64,000 bases of DNA from an uncultured Pseudomonadales bacterium (GTDB lineage Bacteria > Pseudomonadota > Gammaproteobacteria > Pseudomonadales > Cellvibrionaceae): positions 248,001-312,000 of the forward strand of contig CANKXO010000001.1 in the NCBI GenBank assembly GCA_947487765.1, given 5' to 3'. A program made the translations under genes and the position numbers. Below, piece by piece: positions 47,191 to 57,210 of the stretch; position 1 is the stretch's first letter, and each line of letters starts with the position of its first letter. Below the pieces are notes generated by a model that had not been told where the DNA came from, did not search any database, and saw only the letters and a list, made by a program, of their open reading frames with translations.

Positions 47191-48036
47191 ATGAATGATA
47201 AACTACTGCAAGTCATAGTGAATTCCATTGGGGCGTTAATAAAGCCCATTATCCGCCTTGCTTTACGTAACGGTATTACTTTTAGGCAATTCTCAGAATT
47301 GTGCAAAAGATTGTATGTTGAAGTCGCAGCATCAGATTATGGTGTTAGTGGTCGAGAAACGAATGTGTCGAGAATTGCATTAATGACAGGGATTAACCGG
47401 AAAGACATTAAACGTTTAAAGGACGAGTTGCACAGAGGTGATGACTGGAGTGATCAGTATGCCCCAGATCGTATCTCCCGCATTTTAAGTGCTTGGCATA
47501 CCCATCCTGCTTATGTGTCAGGAAATGGGCAGCCTATAGATTTGCCATTAGAGGGGGAGGCTAGTTTCTCGGAACTGGTTAATAGTCATGGTGGTGATAT
47601 AGCAATTATTACTTTATTGAGAGAGTTTAAACGTTCAGGCGTTATTGAAGAGCTGGCATCTGGCAAATTGAGAGTGCTAAAGCGTCACTTTGTTCCAAAC
47701 CCATTCCCTAGTGCTGAGTTTGTGCCTGATAGTATTGACCCCAAACCTATCCTGCACGCCAGTAGTATTTTAGATGATCATATAACAACAATTTTTCATA
47801 ACCTTTACAGAACCGAAGCTAGTTTGCCTTCCCGGTTTGAACGTCGTGTGACTAATTATCAGGTTGATGAAAATGCTGTTGAAAAATTTCATCAATATAT
47901 TTCGATTAAAGGCCAGGCTATGCTCGAAGATATTGACGATTGGTTGAATGCTCATCGAGTTGATGAAAATAAACAGAATGCTAAAGCTGTTAGGTTAGGT
48001 TTTGGTACCTATTGGATACAAAACGAAAGAAGATAA
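47191..48036 (+). CDS. DUF6502-like protein
   Basis: A 281-residue soluble protein with an N-terminal helical region (LIKPIIRLALRNGITFRQFSEL, then RLYVEVA) followed by SRIALMTGINRKDIKRLK, which looks like a winged-helix or MarR-like HTH. I believe this is DUF6502. The start may be ATG 47191 or TTG 47170; an inverted repeat TTGGGGA/TTCCCAA overlaps this point. It precedes a DUF5666 lipoprotein by 14 bases, a pairing I have seen elsewhere. A regulator role is inference. Confidence 0.72.
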   Translation: MNDKLLQVIVNSIGALIKPIIRLALRNGITFRQFSELCKRLYVEVAASDYGVSGRETNVSRIALMTGINRKDIKRLKDELHRGDDWSDQYAPDRISRILSAWHTHPAYVSGNGQPIDLPLEGEASFSELVNSHGGDIAIITLLREFKRSGVIEELASGKLRVLKRHFVPNPFPSAEFVPDSIDPKPILHASSILDDHITTIFHNLYRTEASLPSRFERRVTNYQVDENAVEKFHQYISIKGQAMLEDIDDWLNAHRVDENKQNAKAVRLGFGTYWIQNERR

Positions 48037-48049
48037 GGATTGTTAGCGA

Positions 48050-50626
48050 ATGCGCAATAAAAAATATAAATATATCCATTTAATTATGGTTATATTTCTA
48101 AGTGCTGTGATATCTGCCTGTGGAGGTAGTGGTAGCAGCGGTGGAATTGATGGTACAGGATCTCCAGAACAAAAAATTATCGCGTCTGGTACGGTTAATA
48201 ATGAAAGTAATCAACTCGAAGTCAATGGTATCGGGTTTGATACGTCGAATACAGATATTCAAATTGATGGAAATTCTGGTGTTCTATCTGATGTAGAAAC
48301 AGGGCAAGTTTTAATTGTTAGTGGCGAGTTAGATGCTGATAGTAACAACCTGACCGCAGCAGCAGAGACTATCGAATATGTGAGTAATGTTATTGGCCCA
48401 ATTGCATCAATCGATGAAATCAGTTCTAGCTTTCGTGTACTAGGCCAAAACATTAGCCTTGATAGCTCGACAGTTTTGGGGAATGGTCTGACAGAATTCA
48501 GTGACCTACAACATCTACAAACTGTTCGTATCAGCGGTTTAATTTCGAGTAATAGAGACATACAGGCAACCCGTATTGATATTATTAATACTGAAAATTA
48601 CCAAGTTGTAGGAATGGTGAATGAGCTAGATACAGGCTTGATGACTTTTCGAATTAACGAGCTCATCGTGAGTTATCAAAATGCAGAACTAACGGACAAT
48701 ATTATTAATGGCGAAATAGTTAAAGTGAACGGTACGCAATTTAGTGAAGATGGTTCTTTTATCGCTGACACAGTACAAGTCGTCAATATTTCTTTTGGTG
48801 AAGCTGAAGATATTTTTAGCATAGAAGGTTTGGTAACAACATTTGTGTCTGCTACTGACTTTTCGGTTAGCGATATTGATATCGTTACTACTACTAATAC
48901 GATTATTGAAAATGGCTCACTTGATGATTTAGGCTTAGATGCACGGTTGCAAATAGAGGGGCAATTAAATACACAAGGCAGTGTAGTTGCACGTCGGATA
49001 TCTATTATTCATACCGGGCCTATATCATTTAATGGTTCGGTTAATTTAAGCAGTGGTGATATTGTTTATACCATTGAATCTAGTGAATCTGATAGGGGCC
49101 TATGGGTGACGCTGACAGATTTAAATAGCGGCGCTTCTTTATTCGTAGAAAAAATAGAAAATGGTCAGGCTATTTTAGAATGTGAATTATATGCACTAAA
49201 TAGTATTAACGATGGCGTTTGTTATTTAGATAACAATGGCCAAACTACTTGGCAAATTAGAATTAGAGGTAATTCTAATAACATTACTACCAATTATCAA
49301 TTAACGGCTTATTTTCGCCGTGCGCCATTCTCAAGTGCACAACAGATTGCTCCAGGGGGCTCAGTACAAGTTTCTTTAAATGCGGGTGATAGAAATCTAT
49401 ATCGATTACCAACAACGCAAGCACCAGCAGGTTCTTTATTAGCCGTCATGGTTGATGGGCTTCAAAATAATGGTCAGCTGTACATACAAGGCGATAGTAG
49501 GGTAAATGGTAATACAGAACGTTTATTCGATTGTCGTCTTGGTAATCAAGTAAAAGACAGTGACGATATTGTAGATAGAATTTGTTGGCTGCAAAACGAT
49601 GATGTTGATAATTGGTATTTATCGTTAGATAGCGTTGATAATCAGCAATATACCATTCATGTTGATTTTATTGTGCCAACACCGCTTTCCTTAGGTGTTG
49701 AAGTTAATGGTACGTTAACGGGTCCTTTTGATAAATTATATACATTTAATACCGATGAAAATGACCTTAATGTTGGTGTTTTACTGGCGGATGTTAGTGA
49801 TGCTTCAGAATTAAGCATTCGCCGTCATGCACCACCTATATATAACGAATTTGACTGTACGGATAGAAGCTTCTTTATTCCGTTAAATGATAAATCTTGT
49901 GTTGTTTCAAGTAACGAAAATGCACAATGGTATGTACTTGTTGCCGGTGATCCAGGCCTTACTTTTAATTTATTAGCGAGTACACAAACACAATTAGCAG
50001 AAGAGCATATGTTATCTGCAAACTCGAGTACTTTTGTCGAAGCTGAAGCCGCTGTTATTCAGCACTATCGTATTCCTAAAGGGCCGATAGGAACAGCTCT
50101 TGTTATAGAACTCATCGAACACAGCGATATTGATTTTAATGTCACAGTTAAAGAAAATCTTTCAGACAGAGTGCCTGTTTGCCATATTAGATTTGACTAT
50201 CGCAACGATTGGCATCATTGCCGTTTGATAAATGATGGTATTGGTGATTGGTATATTACTGTTAAAAATGCGGCTCCAGGTAATTATACAATTCGAACTG
50301 ACGAACAGAGAATTATTGATTTGCAACCGGGAATATCTCTACGTGATCAAATAGGTAGCAGCCGATATTTATACGGTCAGTTATACCAAGTGCCAACTCC
50401 TGAGGGAAGTAATACATTCATGGCAGAAATTACTGATAAAACGAATTCTGCGACACTTGCTATCTCTGATGATATAAGGCCTACAACCTATATCAATCGC
50501 TGTCGAACTCGTTCTGGAATTATTGACGCAAGTTGTAGTAGCAACCGATCGACGCCTGCCTTTTGGTATATCTTAGTGAATGCTGATCAAGGCACAGAAT
50601 ACACGATAACAACACGGTTTGAGTAG
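48050..50626 (+). CDS. Large DUF5666 lipoprotein
   Basis: An 858-residue lipoprotein with a lipobox ISAC (C24) followed by a Gly/Ser linker. The next 320 residues carry repeated DUF5666-like beta units (for example GQVLIVSGELDADSNNL and GEIVKVNGTQFSEDGSF). The remaining part has several 100-residue beta repeats with Y-R-(L/I)-P motifs and WY-containing strands, resembling PPC-type domains. It should be outer-membrane attached. Function unknown. It lies 14 bases after the DUF6502 gene. Confidence 0.75.
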   Translation: MRNKKYKYIHLIMVIFLSAVISACGGSGSSGGIDGTGSPEQKIIASGTVNNESNQLEVNGIGFDTSNTDIQIDGNSGVLSDVETGQVLIVSGELDADSNNLTAAAETIEYVSNVIGPIASIDEISSSFRVLGQNISLDSSTVLGNGLTEFSDLQHLQTVRISGLISSNRDIQATRIDIINTENYQVVGMVNELDTGLMTFRINELIVSYQNAELTDNIINGEIVKVNGTQFSEDGSFIADTVQVVNISFGEAEDIFSIEGLVTTFVSATDFSVSDIDIVTTTNTIIENGSLDDLGLDARLQIEGQLNTQGSVVARRISIIHTGPISFNGSVNLSSGDIVYTIESSESDRGLWVTLTDLNSGASLFVEKIENGQAILECELYALNSINDGVCYLDNNGQTTWQIRIRGNSNNITTNYQLTAYFRRAPFSSAQQIAPGGSVQVSLNAGDRNLYRLPTTQAPAGSLLAVMVDGLQNNGQLYIQGDSRVNGNTERLFDCRLGNQVKDSDDIVDRICWLQNDDVDNWYLSLDSVDNQQYTIHVDFIVPTPLSLGVEVNGTLTGPFDKLYTFNTDENDLNVGVLLADVSDASELSIRRHAPPIYNEFDCTDRSFFIPLNDKSCVVSSNENAQWYVLVAGDPGLTFNLLASTQTQLAEEHMLSANSSTFVEAEAAVIQHYRIPKGPIGTALVIELIEHSDIDFNVTVKENLSDRVPVCHIRFDYRNDWHHCRLINDGIGDWYITVKNAAPGNYTIRTDEQRIIDLQPGISLRDQIGSSRYLYGQLYQVPTPEGSNTFMAEITDKTNSATLAISDDIRPTTYINRCRTRSGIIDASCSSNRSTPAFWYILVNADQGTEYTITTRFE

Positions 50627-50662
50627 TGCTTATAGGGATTTCTGAAAAGAGAGGGTTCAGTC

Positions 50663-51544
50663 ATGTATTGGGATGATTTACGCTATTTTTTAGCATTGCA
50701 GCGGCATGGTCGCTTAGTCGCTGCGGGAAGATCGTTAAATGTTGATCACACTACTGTGGGTAGACGAGTAAAAGAATTAGAGTCAGCATTGGATACTAAA
50801 CTTTTTGAAAAAAAAGAAAGTGGCTTTGAGGTCACTGTCGCAGGTGAAAATTTAATTGACTATGCTGAAACAATAGAAAGAACTGTTCTTGGAATAAAAG
50901 AAAAAGTTTGCCTCGATTCCCAGACAATAAAAGGCTCTGTGAATATAAGTTCTCCGGAAGATTTTGGAATATATTTTCTAGCAACGAGGTTGCCAGAGCT
51001 TTTAAGTAAATATCAAGAGCTTGAAATTGATATGTTATCCAATAATCAAGACCTTAATGCCTCGGGGAAAAAAGCTGATATAACGATCACAACTAATAGG
51101 CCCTCTAATGAACGGATGGTTGTTAGACGCTTAGCCGATTACACTCTAGGCTTGTTTGCATCCAATCAGTATTTTGATGTAAACCCTGAAATCAAGGAAA
51201 AAGACGATATTTTTCAACATAAGCTGATTAATTGTGTAGACGATAAAAACTGCGAAGATATAATAAAAAACAGTATTATTGAAAAGTGTAAAAAAATTTC
51301 TTTCCGTAGCGGCAATCATGCTGCACAGTATAAGGCAGCCGAAAATGGGTATGGTATTTGCTTGATGCCTTACTTTATGAAAAATGAGTACAGCAATTTA
51401 ACCCAAGTGTTAGAAGAGGAAATAAAAATAAAGCAAACACTTTGGTTGGTGGTTCATGAAGATGTGAGGAATATTAATCGCATCAAAGAAACATCAAATT
51501 TTATTGCGGATATAGTCTATTCCAATCGTTCAATTTTTTCATAA
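50663..51544 (+). CDS. LysR-family transcriptional regulator
   Basis: A 293-residue LysR-type regulator. The N-terminal winged helix (WDDLRYFLALQRHGRLVAAG, then LNVDHTTVGRRVKELES) is clear, followed by an effector-binding domain that is less conserved. It begins with ATG 50663, after GAGAGGG. Its target may be the large secreted protein downstream or the DUF5666 gene upstream; this is inference. Confidence 0.88.
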   Translation: MYWDDLRYFLALQRHGRLVAAGRSLNVDHTTVGRRVKELESALDTKLFEKKESGFEVTVAGENLIDYAETIERTVLGIKEKVCLDSQTIKGSVNISSPEDFGIYFLATRLPELLSKYQELEIDMLSNNQDLNASGKKADITITTNRPSNERMVVRRLADYTLGLFASNQYFDVNPEIKEKDDIFQHKLINCVDDKNCEDIIKNSIIEKCKKISFRSGNHAAQYKAAENGYGICLMPYFMKNEYSNLTQVLEEEIKIKQTLWLVVHEDVRNINRIKETSNFIADIVYSNRSIFS

Positions 51545-51781
51545 TAATTTTTCATTACTGCCCTATTCATTTTTTGATTTCTTAAACTTATTTATTTTGT
51601 AAATATACAAGAATTATTTTTTTCTGTCTCTGTGCATTTTTACACAACGCTGTTTTTTTTTGTTTATTGTCGGTCGCTTTCCTTTCTAATATTCTTTTAA
51701 TGTAAAACTGTCTTTATAGTTTTATTCTTCTCTTACTGTCAAAAAATTATATTTTTTCTTAGATCTTAAAGGAATAGCTTT

Positions 51782-54580
51782 ATGAATAATCTAGTCAAAA
51801 GCTGCTCTCGGTTGTTATTTTCAAATCTACTATTAATCGGTAGTGCGGCAAGCTTTGCAGCACCTCCGGTGCCTGAAAATGATAATTACGAGACGCTTAT
51901 TAATATACCGATTAATTTGTCTGCCAACGACTTAATGAGTAATGATACTGATACTACCGGTCAGTTAACGGTTGCTTGGGTGGGTAGTTCACAAAATGGT
52001 AGTGTGACATTAGACCCTTGCTCAAACGGTGTTAATTTTACGCCGACAGTGGGCTTTAATGGCGCCGCTGGTTTTGAGTATCTTGTTGTTAATGCCGATG
52101 GAGAGACCGCTAAAGCCGTGGTTAATATTACCGTCAATTCGCCAGATACGGATGGCGATGGCGTTATTGATAGCGAAGATGCTTTTCCCAATGACGCAAC
52201 AGAAACGATTGATACCGATGGCGATGGCGTCGGCAACAACGCTGATGTGTTTGATAATGACCCAACCGAAACAGCGGATACGGATGGCGATGGTGTCGGT
52301 GATAATAAAGATCTTTATCCGAACGACGCTAGCCGTAATGTCGGTATTTGGCGCGAGTGGTGGTTGGGGCTAAGTGGGCCTCAGGTGTCTGATTTAACGC
52401 AGTCTCCCAATTTCCCTGATAGCCCGGATGCCGATGAACAAGTCAATAATTTTGCGGGCCCTATTAACTGGGGAAGTTCTTACGGCACTCGTATTCGAGG
52501 TGTTTTTTATGCGCCAGTAAGTGGTGATTATACCTTTTGGGTCACGAGTGATAACAACTCTGAATTGTATCTAAGCGATGATGGCAATGCAGCAAACAAA
52601 GTACTAATTGCAAATGTTCCTGTTGCGGTTAATCCTAACGATTGGGGTTCACACCCAGAACAACAATCTTTACCGATTACGTTAGTCGCGGGGCAACCCT
52701 ACTATCTTGAAGTTCTTCATAAACAATGGGGCGCAAGAGATCATGTCAATGTGGGTTGGCAATTACCGAATGAGACAGCCATTCAAATTATTCCAGGTGA
52801 ATACTTTACTGCTCCCGATGGTGATGGCGATACGGTTCTCGATACAATCGATAATTGTCCTGTCGACGCCAACGCTGATCAGTTAGATTCTGATGGCGAT
52901 GGTATAGGTGATGCATGTGATGCTACACCCAATGGTGACGGTGTTGTAAGTGCAGATATTTTACCGTCTCGCACAAGTTGTACGTCGCCATGCACCGTTG
53001 TTTTTAGTGCAGAGAGAACAACCGCAGATGGGCTTGATGAACATGGTGTTTGGTCTCAATTGTCATACCATTGGGATTTTGATACGGATGAAAGCGACAC
53101 TCATGGTGCCCTTTATAATCAAAATTACACTTATGTAAATGGTGATACTGCATTTGAATCTGGGCATGTACCGCTGGTGACAAAAACCTTCTTATGTGAA
53201 ACTGGGAGTTGTACTTACACTGTTGGTATGCGCGCGCAAAATGTTGCGGGTGATTACGATGATGCCTATCAAACGATTACCGTTAATTCAGAGTCGTCGC
53301 AATGGAATTCTGCTAATACGGTGTGTGTTTCCAATACGTTAAATACGGCTGATGATTGGACGGGTTATGATAAAGCATGTCCTGTTGGTGCAACAAAACA
53401 AAGTGCCCTTCCTCTTGCAGGAGAATACGGTGATAAATTAATTCTGCTGAAACGCGGTGATACTTTTAATTATGGTTTAGCAACATTGCCGAATGAGAGT
53501 AATTTTAAAATTACTGGGTTTGGTAATGCTGCGGATAACAAACCTAATGTTAGCGGTGTTTTGGAGTTAGGTCACACAAGGATCTTTAATCAGGATGGGG
53601 GGCAAGCTGCTAATTATAATAATATAACCGATGCGCTTGTCGCTTCTTTAGGTTGGCCTTCTAATATTTATATAGAAGGTATTGCTGCAGAAGGGTTTAA
53701 TTTACCCATGTCTTATAATCAAGTGGGTATCCACGATATTGATTTGGATCGATCAGCATATACTGACGGTGGGTTTATCAATGTGAATACAAGCTCAGAT
53801 TATTGTTATAACAATGATTCTCTTTCATGCTCCAATGTGCCCTTGCCTAAAGGTGGGTATATAAGTTCGGTGAACATCGTCGGATTTTCGGGCGGCAATG
53901 GTGGCCCTGGTGTCAACATTGTGCAGACAGCTTGCTCAATGGTTAACTTCTTGGGGGTTACTGATATGAGCGTTCAGCGTACGCGGGAACATCACCTCAG
54001 AATTGCCGGGTGGTATCGTATGAATGTTATGCGTAGTCTTTTTCGAGGTGAGCATGAGCTTCCGTCAAAGCAAAAAATAACCCCTCGAGGTTGTATTCGT
54101 TCCGGTAGTCTTGCGGCTGGCTGGGAAGGGGGGGGATGGAAAACGCAAGCCAATCTACCTGCAACATGGGCTGACCCTATCATGAATGCTGATGGTACGA
54201 TGAAAACAAGAGCCGAGACAGAGGCGGTGGGTTCGCCAGGCGAATTTGTACACACCAGCCGCTTTCAGGTTGTTGCTCATAACCAGATAGGTGATTCAAG
54301 CGCTCCGGTTGGAACACGAGATGGTGGCACATTCTATCAAACCAACGCTCTTGACCCTGAGCTATGGTTGGATATTGTTATAGCCCATAATACCTTCGAT
54401 TATGACCAAGGGAATACTGACCGAACATCATTTATTGCTTTGCAATCAACGTATGGGACTTGCGTTGCCAATATTTACCCTGGTGGTATCAACGGTTGTT
54501 TCCCATCAACTCAAGACCCTGAGCGCTTTTTTAGGCGAGAGCCTGCACCTGTAACACCTCCGTTGGCTCCGGGCTTGTAA
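51782..54580 (+). CDS. Secreted multidomain protein, TSP3/PA14/PKD and beta-helix
   Basis: A 932-residue exported protein with signal peptide (about 1-26). Domains in order: a cadherin-like or Ig-like fold (about 27-118), calcium-binding thrombospondin type 3 repeats DTDGDGV (about 120-180), a PA14-like domain (about 185-345, RIRGVFYAPVSGDYTFWV), another TSP3 group (about 347-385), a PKD-like domain (about 390-505), and a C-terminal region that may be a right-handed beta-helix (from about 560). Such layouts bind or cut polysaccharides, but no catalytic motif is seen. A terminator follows. Confidence 0.75.
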   Translation: MNNLVKSCSRLLFSNLLLIGSAASFAAPPVPENDNYETLINIPINLSANDLMSNDTDTTGQLTVAWVGSSQNGSVTLDPCSNGVNFTPTVGFNGAAGFEYLVVNADGETAKAVVNITVNSPDTDGDGVIDSEDAFPNDATETIDTDGDGVGNNADVFDNDPTETADTDGDGVGDNKDLYPNDASRNVGIWREWWLGLSGPQVSDLTQSPNFPDSPDADEQVNNFAGPINWGSSYGTRIRGVFYAPVSGDYTFWVTSDNNSELYLSDDGNAANKVLIANVPVAVNPNDWGSHPEQQSLPITLVAGQPYYLEVLHKQWGARDHVNVGWQLPNETAIQIIPGEYFTAPDGDGDTVLDTIDNCPVDANADQLDSDGDGIGDACDATPNGDGVVSADILPSRTSCTSPCTVVFSAERTTADGLDEHGVWSQLSYHWDFDTDESDTHGALYNQNYTYVNGDTAFESGHVPLVTKTFLCETGSCTYTVGMRAQNVAGDYDDAYQTITVNSESSQWNSANTVCVSNTLNTADDWTGYDKACPVGATKQSALPLAGEYGDKLILLKRGDTFNYGLATLPNESNFKITGFGNAADNKPNVSGVLELGHTRIFNQDGGQAANYNNITDALVASLGWPSNIYIEGIAAEGFNLPMSYNQVGIHDIDLDRSAYTDGGFINVNTSSDYCYNNDSLSCSNVPLPKGGYISSVNIVGFSGGNGGPGVNIVQTACSMVNFLGVTDMSVQRTREHHLRIAGWYRMNVMRSLFRGEHELPSKQKITPRGCIRSGSLAAGWEGGGWKTQANLPATWADPIMNADGTMKTRAETEAVGSPGEFVHTSRFQVVAHNQIGDSSAPVGTRDGGTFYQTNALDPELWLDIVIAHNTFDYDQGNTDRTSFIALQSTYGTCVANIYPGGINGCFPSTQDPERFFRREPAPVTPPLAPGL

Positions 54581-54610
54581 ATAAAGCGGTTTATATTTTA
54601 ATCAATGCAA

Positions 54611-54642
54611 CGCCATAGCTTCCTTGGAGCTATGGTGTTTTT
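54611..54642 (+). terminator. Terminator after the multidomain protein
   Basis: CGCCATAGCT (54611-54620) pairs with AGCTATGGTG (54628-54637) and is followed by a T run. It lies about 30 bases after the stop at 54580. Confidence 0.88.
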
Positions 54643-54842
54643 TTATATGTATGCTTTCTACTCCCAGATATTGTCGATGGTGCTTCATGCCAAGATTTAT
54701 GGCGGGAATAAGATCGACGACAAATATAAATCTTACTCTCTTCTCAAGCGGCTCGGCTCTAATTCACGTATAATCCCCACCCATCAATATTAGTCATGGC
54801 GATATAGTAGGCGTCAATTGAACGTATTAACTGGTTGAAATT

Positions 54843-55952
54843 ATGTCAGGAAACACCTTTGGGAAGTTATTCACTACCACGACCTTTGGCGAGAGCCATG
54901 GTTTAGCACTGGGTTGTATTGTCGATGGTTGTCCACCTGGGCTTGAATTGACGGAAGCGGATTTACAGGGTGATTTGGATCGCCGCCGCCCCGGTAAAAA
55001 TAAGTATGAAACCCAACGGCGCGAGCCAGACCAAGTCAAAATACTATCGGGTGTATTTGAAGGTAAAACTACCGGTACGCCGATTGGCTTATTGATTGAA
55101 AATACCGATCAGCGTTCCAAAGACTACGGCAATATCAAGGATCAATTTCGTCCTGCCCATGCGGATTATCCGTATATGCAAAAATACGGTGTAAGAGATT
55201 ATCGTGGTGGTGGTCGATCTTCTGCTCGAGAAACTGCGATGCGTGTTGCAGCCGGTGCGATTGCTAAGAAATATTTACAGCAAGAGCTGGGTATCCTTAT
55301 TCGAGGTTGTTTAACACAGTTAGGTCCGATTAAAACAGAGTTGCCCATTGAAAAGTGGAATTGGAGCGAAGTAGAAAACAACCCATTCTTTTCTCCTGAT
55401 TCAGCAAAAGTGCCAGAAATGGAAACGTATATGCAGGCACTTAGGAAGGAAGGGAATTCTGTGGGTGCCAAGATTTCTGTTGTAGCGACAGGAATGATCC
55501 CGGGGTTGGGCGAGCCTATATTTGATCGTCTCGATGCAGAGTTAGCCCATGCTTTAATGAGTATTAATGCCGTTAAAGGCGTTGAGATTGGTGCAGGTTT
55601 TGATTCGATTGAACAAAAAGGTACTGAGCACCGTGATGAAATCGTACCCGAAGGTTTTTTATCCAATAACGCTGGTGGTGTTTTAGGGGGTATTTCAACC
55701 GGGCAGGACTTGATTGCGCATATTGCATTAAAGCCAACATCCAGTTTACATATTCCCGGCCGCAGTATTGACGTTCATGGTAACCCTGTTGATATTGTGA
55801 CTAAAGGGCGACATGATCCTTGTGTTGGCATTCGCGCAACGCCAATTGCTGAAGCGATGGTTGCATTGGTCTTAATGGATCATGTATTACGCCATCGTGG
55901 ACAAAATGGCGATATAAAACACGATATACCTGTTATTCCTCCTCAAGCGTAA
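54843..55952 (+). CDS. aroC: Chorismate synthase
   Basis: A 369-residue enzyme that converts EPSP to chorismate with reduced FMN, the last common step of aromatic synthesis. Signatures are [41 protein letters not shown] split as [13 protein letters not shown], and [17 protein letters not shown]. It starts with ATG 54843 and precedes an MFS transporter by 27 bases. In pseudomonads it lies next to prmB; here a 7.9-kb accessory segment intervenes. Confidence 0.96.
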   Translation: MSGNTFGKLFTTTTFGESHGLALGCIVDGCPPGLELTEADLQGDLDRRRPGKNKYETQRREPDQVKILSGVFEGKTTGTPIGLLIENTDQRSKDYGNIKDQFRPAHADYPYMQKYGVRDYRGGGRSSARETAMRVAAGAIAKKYLQQELGILIRGCLTQLGPIKTELPIEKWNWSEVENNPFFSPDSAKVPEMETYMQALRKEGNSVGAKISVVATGMIPGLGEPIFDRLDAELAHALMSINAVKGVEIGAGFDSIEQKGTEHRDEIVPEGFLSNNAGGVLGGISTGQDLIAHIALKPTSSLHIPGRSIDVHGNPVDIVTKGRHDPCVGIRATPIAEAMVALVLMDHVLRHRGQNGDIKHDIPVIPPQA

Positions 55953-55979
55953 CTTGCTATTTAAAGTAGGTAAATAAAA

Positions 55980-57134
55980 GTGATTGCTGGCATTCCTTAT
56001 TGGCGTTTATCCAGCTTTTACTTTTTCTATTTTGCCTTAGTTGGCGCCCTTAGCCCTTATCTAAGTTTATACCTCAAAGATATCGGATTAACTGCCCAAG
56101 CGATTGGTGCTGTTAATGGTGTATTAATGGGGACTAAAATAGTCGCCCCGAATTTGTGGGGGTGGCTATGTGATCGTACAGGCCAGCGTTTACGCATTAT
56201 TGCAATTGGTAGCTTTGTTGCGATGATGTGTTTTGGCGGTTTATTTTATTGGCAATCACTCATTCCTATTTTACTGATTACTTTTCTTTACAGTTTTTTT
56301 TGGAATGCTGTTCTTTCACAATTCGATACCGTTACTATTCAATACCTTCATGAGGATAGCCACCGCTATAGCCAAGTGCGTGTTTGGGGCTCTATTGGTT
56401 TTATTGCCTCGGTAGTGATTTTAGGGTGGTCGTTTGACCACTTTTCCATTCAATATTTGATCCCTATTAGTTGGACATTTTTGCTTTTCATCTGGTTGAG
56501 TACCTTGGTTGTGAAAGAGCCTCCAGGTAGAGTGCATAATCACGATCACATACATTGGCTATTGTTGTTTAAAAAGCCCGCCGTTATTGCTTTTTTTATT
56601 GCCGCCTTTTTATTGCAATTTAGCTTTGGTGGGTACTACAGTTTCTTTAGTTTGCACCTTGAAAGTTACGGCTATACACGGATGAGTATCGGTTTGCTAT
56701 GGGCTTTAGGTGTTTTTTGTGAAGTGATTCTATTTCTTTACATGCACCGGATAATGTCAAAAATTAATGTTGCCACAATACTTTTTTGGAGCTTATTACT
56801 AACCGCTGTGCGTTGGCTAATGATTGCTTTTTTTGCGGATAATGTTGTGGTTATGATTGCTGCTCAAACGATTCACGCATTAAGTTTTGGTGCTGCTCAT
56901 GCAGGCTGTATTGAACTTATTCGACGTTTTTTTCATGGTCCTAATGCGGGGCAAGGGCAAGCGTTGTATAGCGCTATAGGCTTTGGTATTGGGGGAGCTT
57001 CAGGCGCTGTAACTAGTGGGTTTTTATGGGATATCAGTGCTCAGTTATTATTCACTATTAGCTCATTTGCTGTCTTGCTGGCTGCAGCTGTTGTCTGGTA
57101 TGGTTTACGCCGAACCCACATCGATTCTATTTGA
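55980..57134 (+). CDS. MFS transporter, MFS_1-like
   Basis: A 384-residue major facilitator superfamily protein with about twelve helices. The start is GTG at 55980. The first segment, YWRLSSFYFFYFALVGALSP, and the loop LWGWLCDRTGQRLR (cytoplasmic loop 2-3) place it with the PucC/MFS_1-like (LacY-type) transporters found behind aroC. Substrate unknown. Confidence 0.88.
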   Translation: MIAGIPYWRLSSFYFFYFALVGALSPYLSLYLKDIGLTAQAIGAVNGVLMGTKIVAPNLWGWLCDRTGQRLRIIAIGSFVAMMCFGGLFYWQSLIPILLITFLYSFFWNAVLSQFDTVTIQYLHEDSHRYSQVRVWGSIGFIASVVILGWSFDHFSIQYLIPISWTFLLFIWLSTLVVKEPPGRVHNHDHIHWLLLFKKPAVIAFFIAAFLLQFSFGGYYSFFSLHLESYGYTRMSIGLLWALGVFCEVILFLYMHRIMSKINVATILFWSLLLTAVRWLMIAFFADNVVVMIAAQTIHALSFGAAHAGCIELIRRFFHGPNAGQGQALYSAIGFGIGGASGAVTSGFLWDISAQLLFTISSFAVLLAAAVVWYGLRRTHIDSI

Positions 57135-57210
57135 TTTAGAATGACGAGTAATACTTACTCGATGTAAGAATACATTAATAATAATATATTTTTCTATAAG
57201 GAGAATAAGT

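Noticed and set aside
54605-54793. 62-codon plus-strand frame after the secreted protein
   Set aside because: It starts inside a rho-independent terminator hairpin, has no ribosome binding site and no family features.
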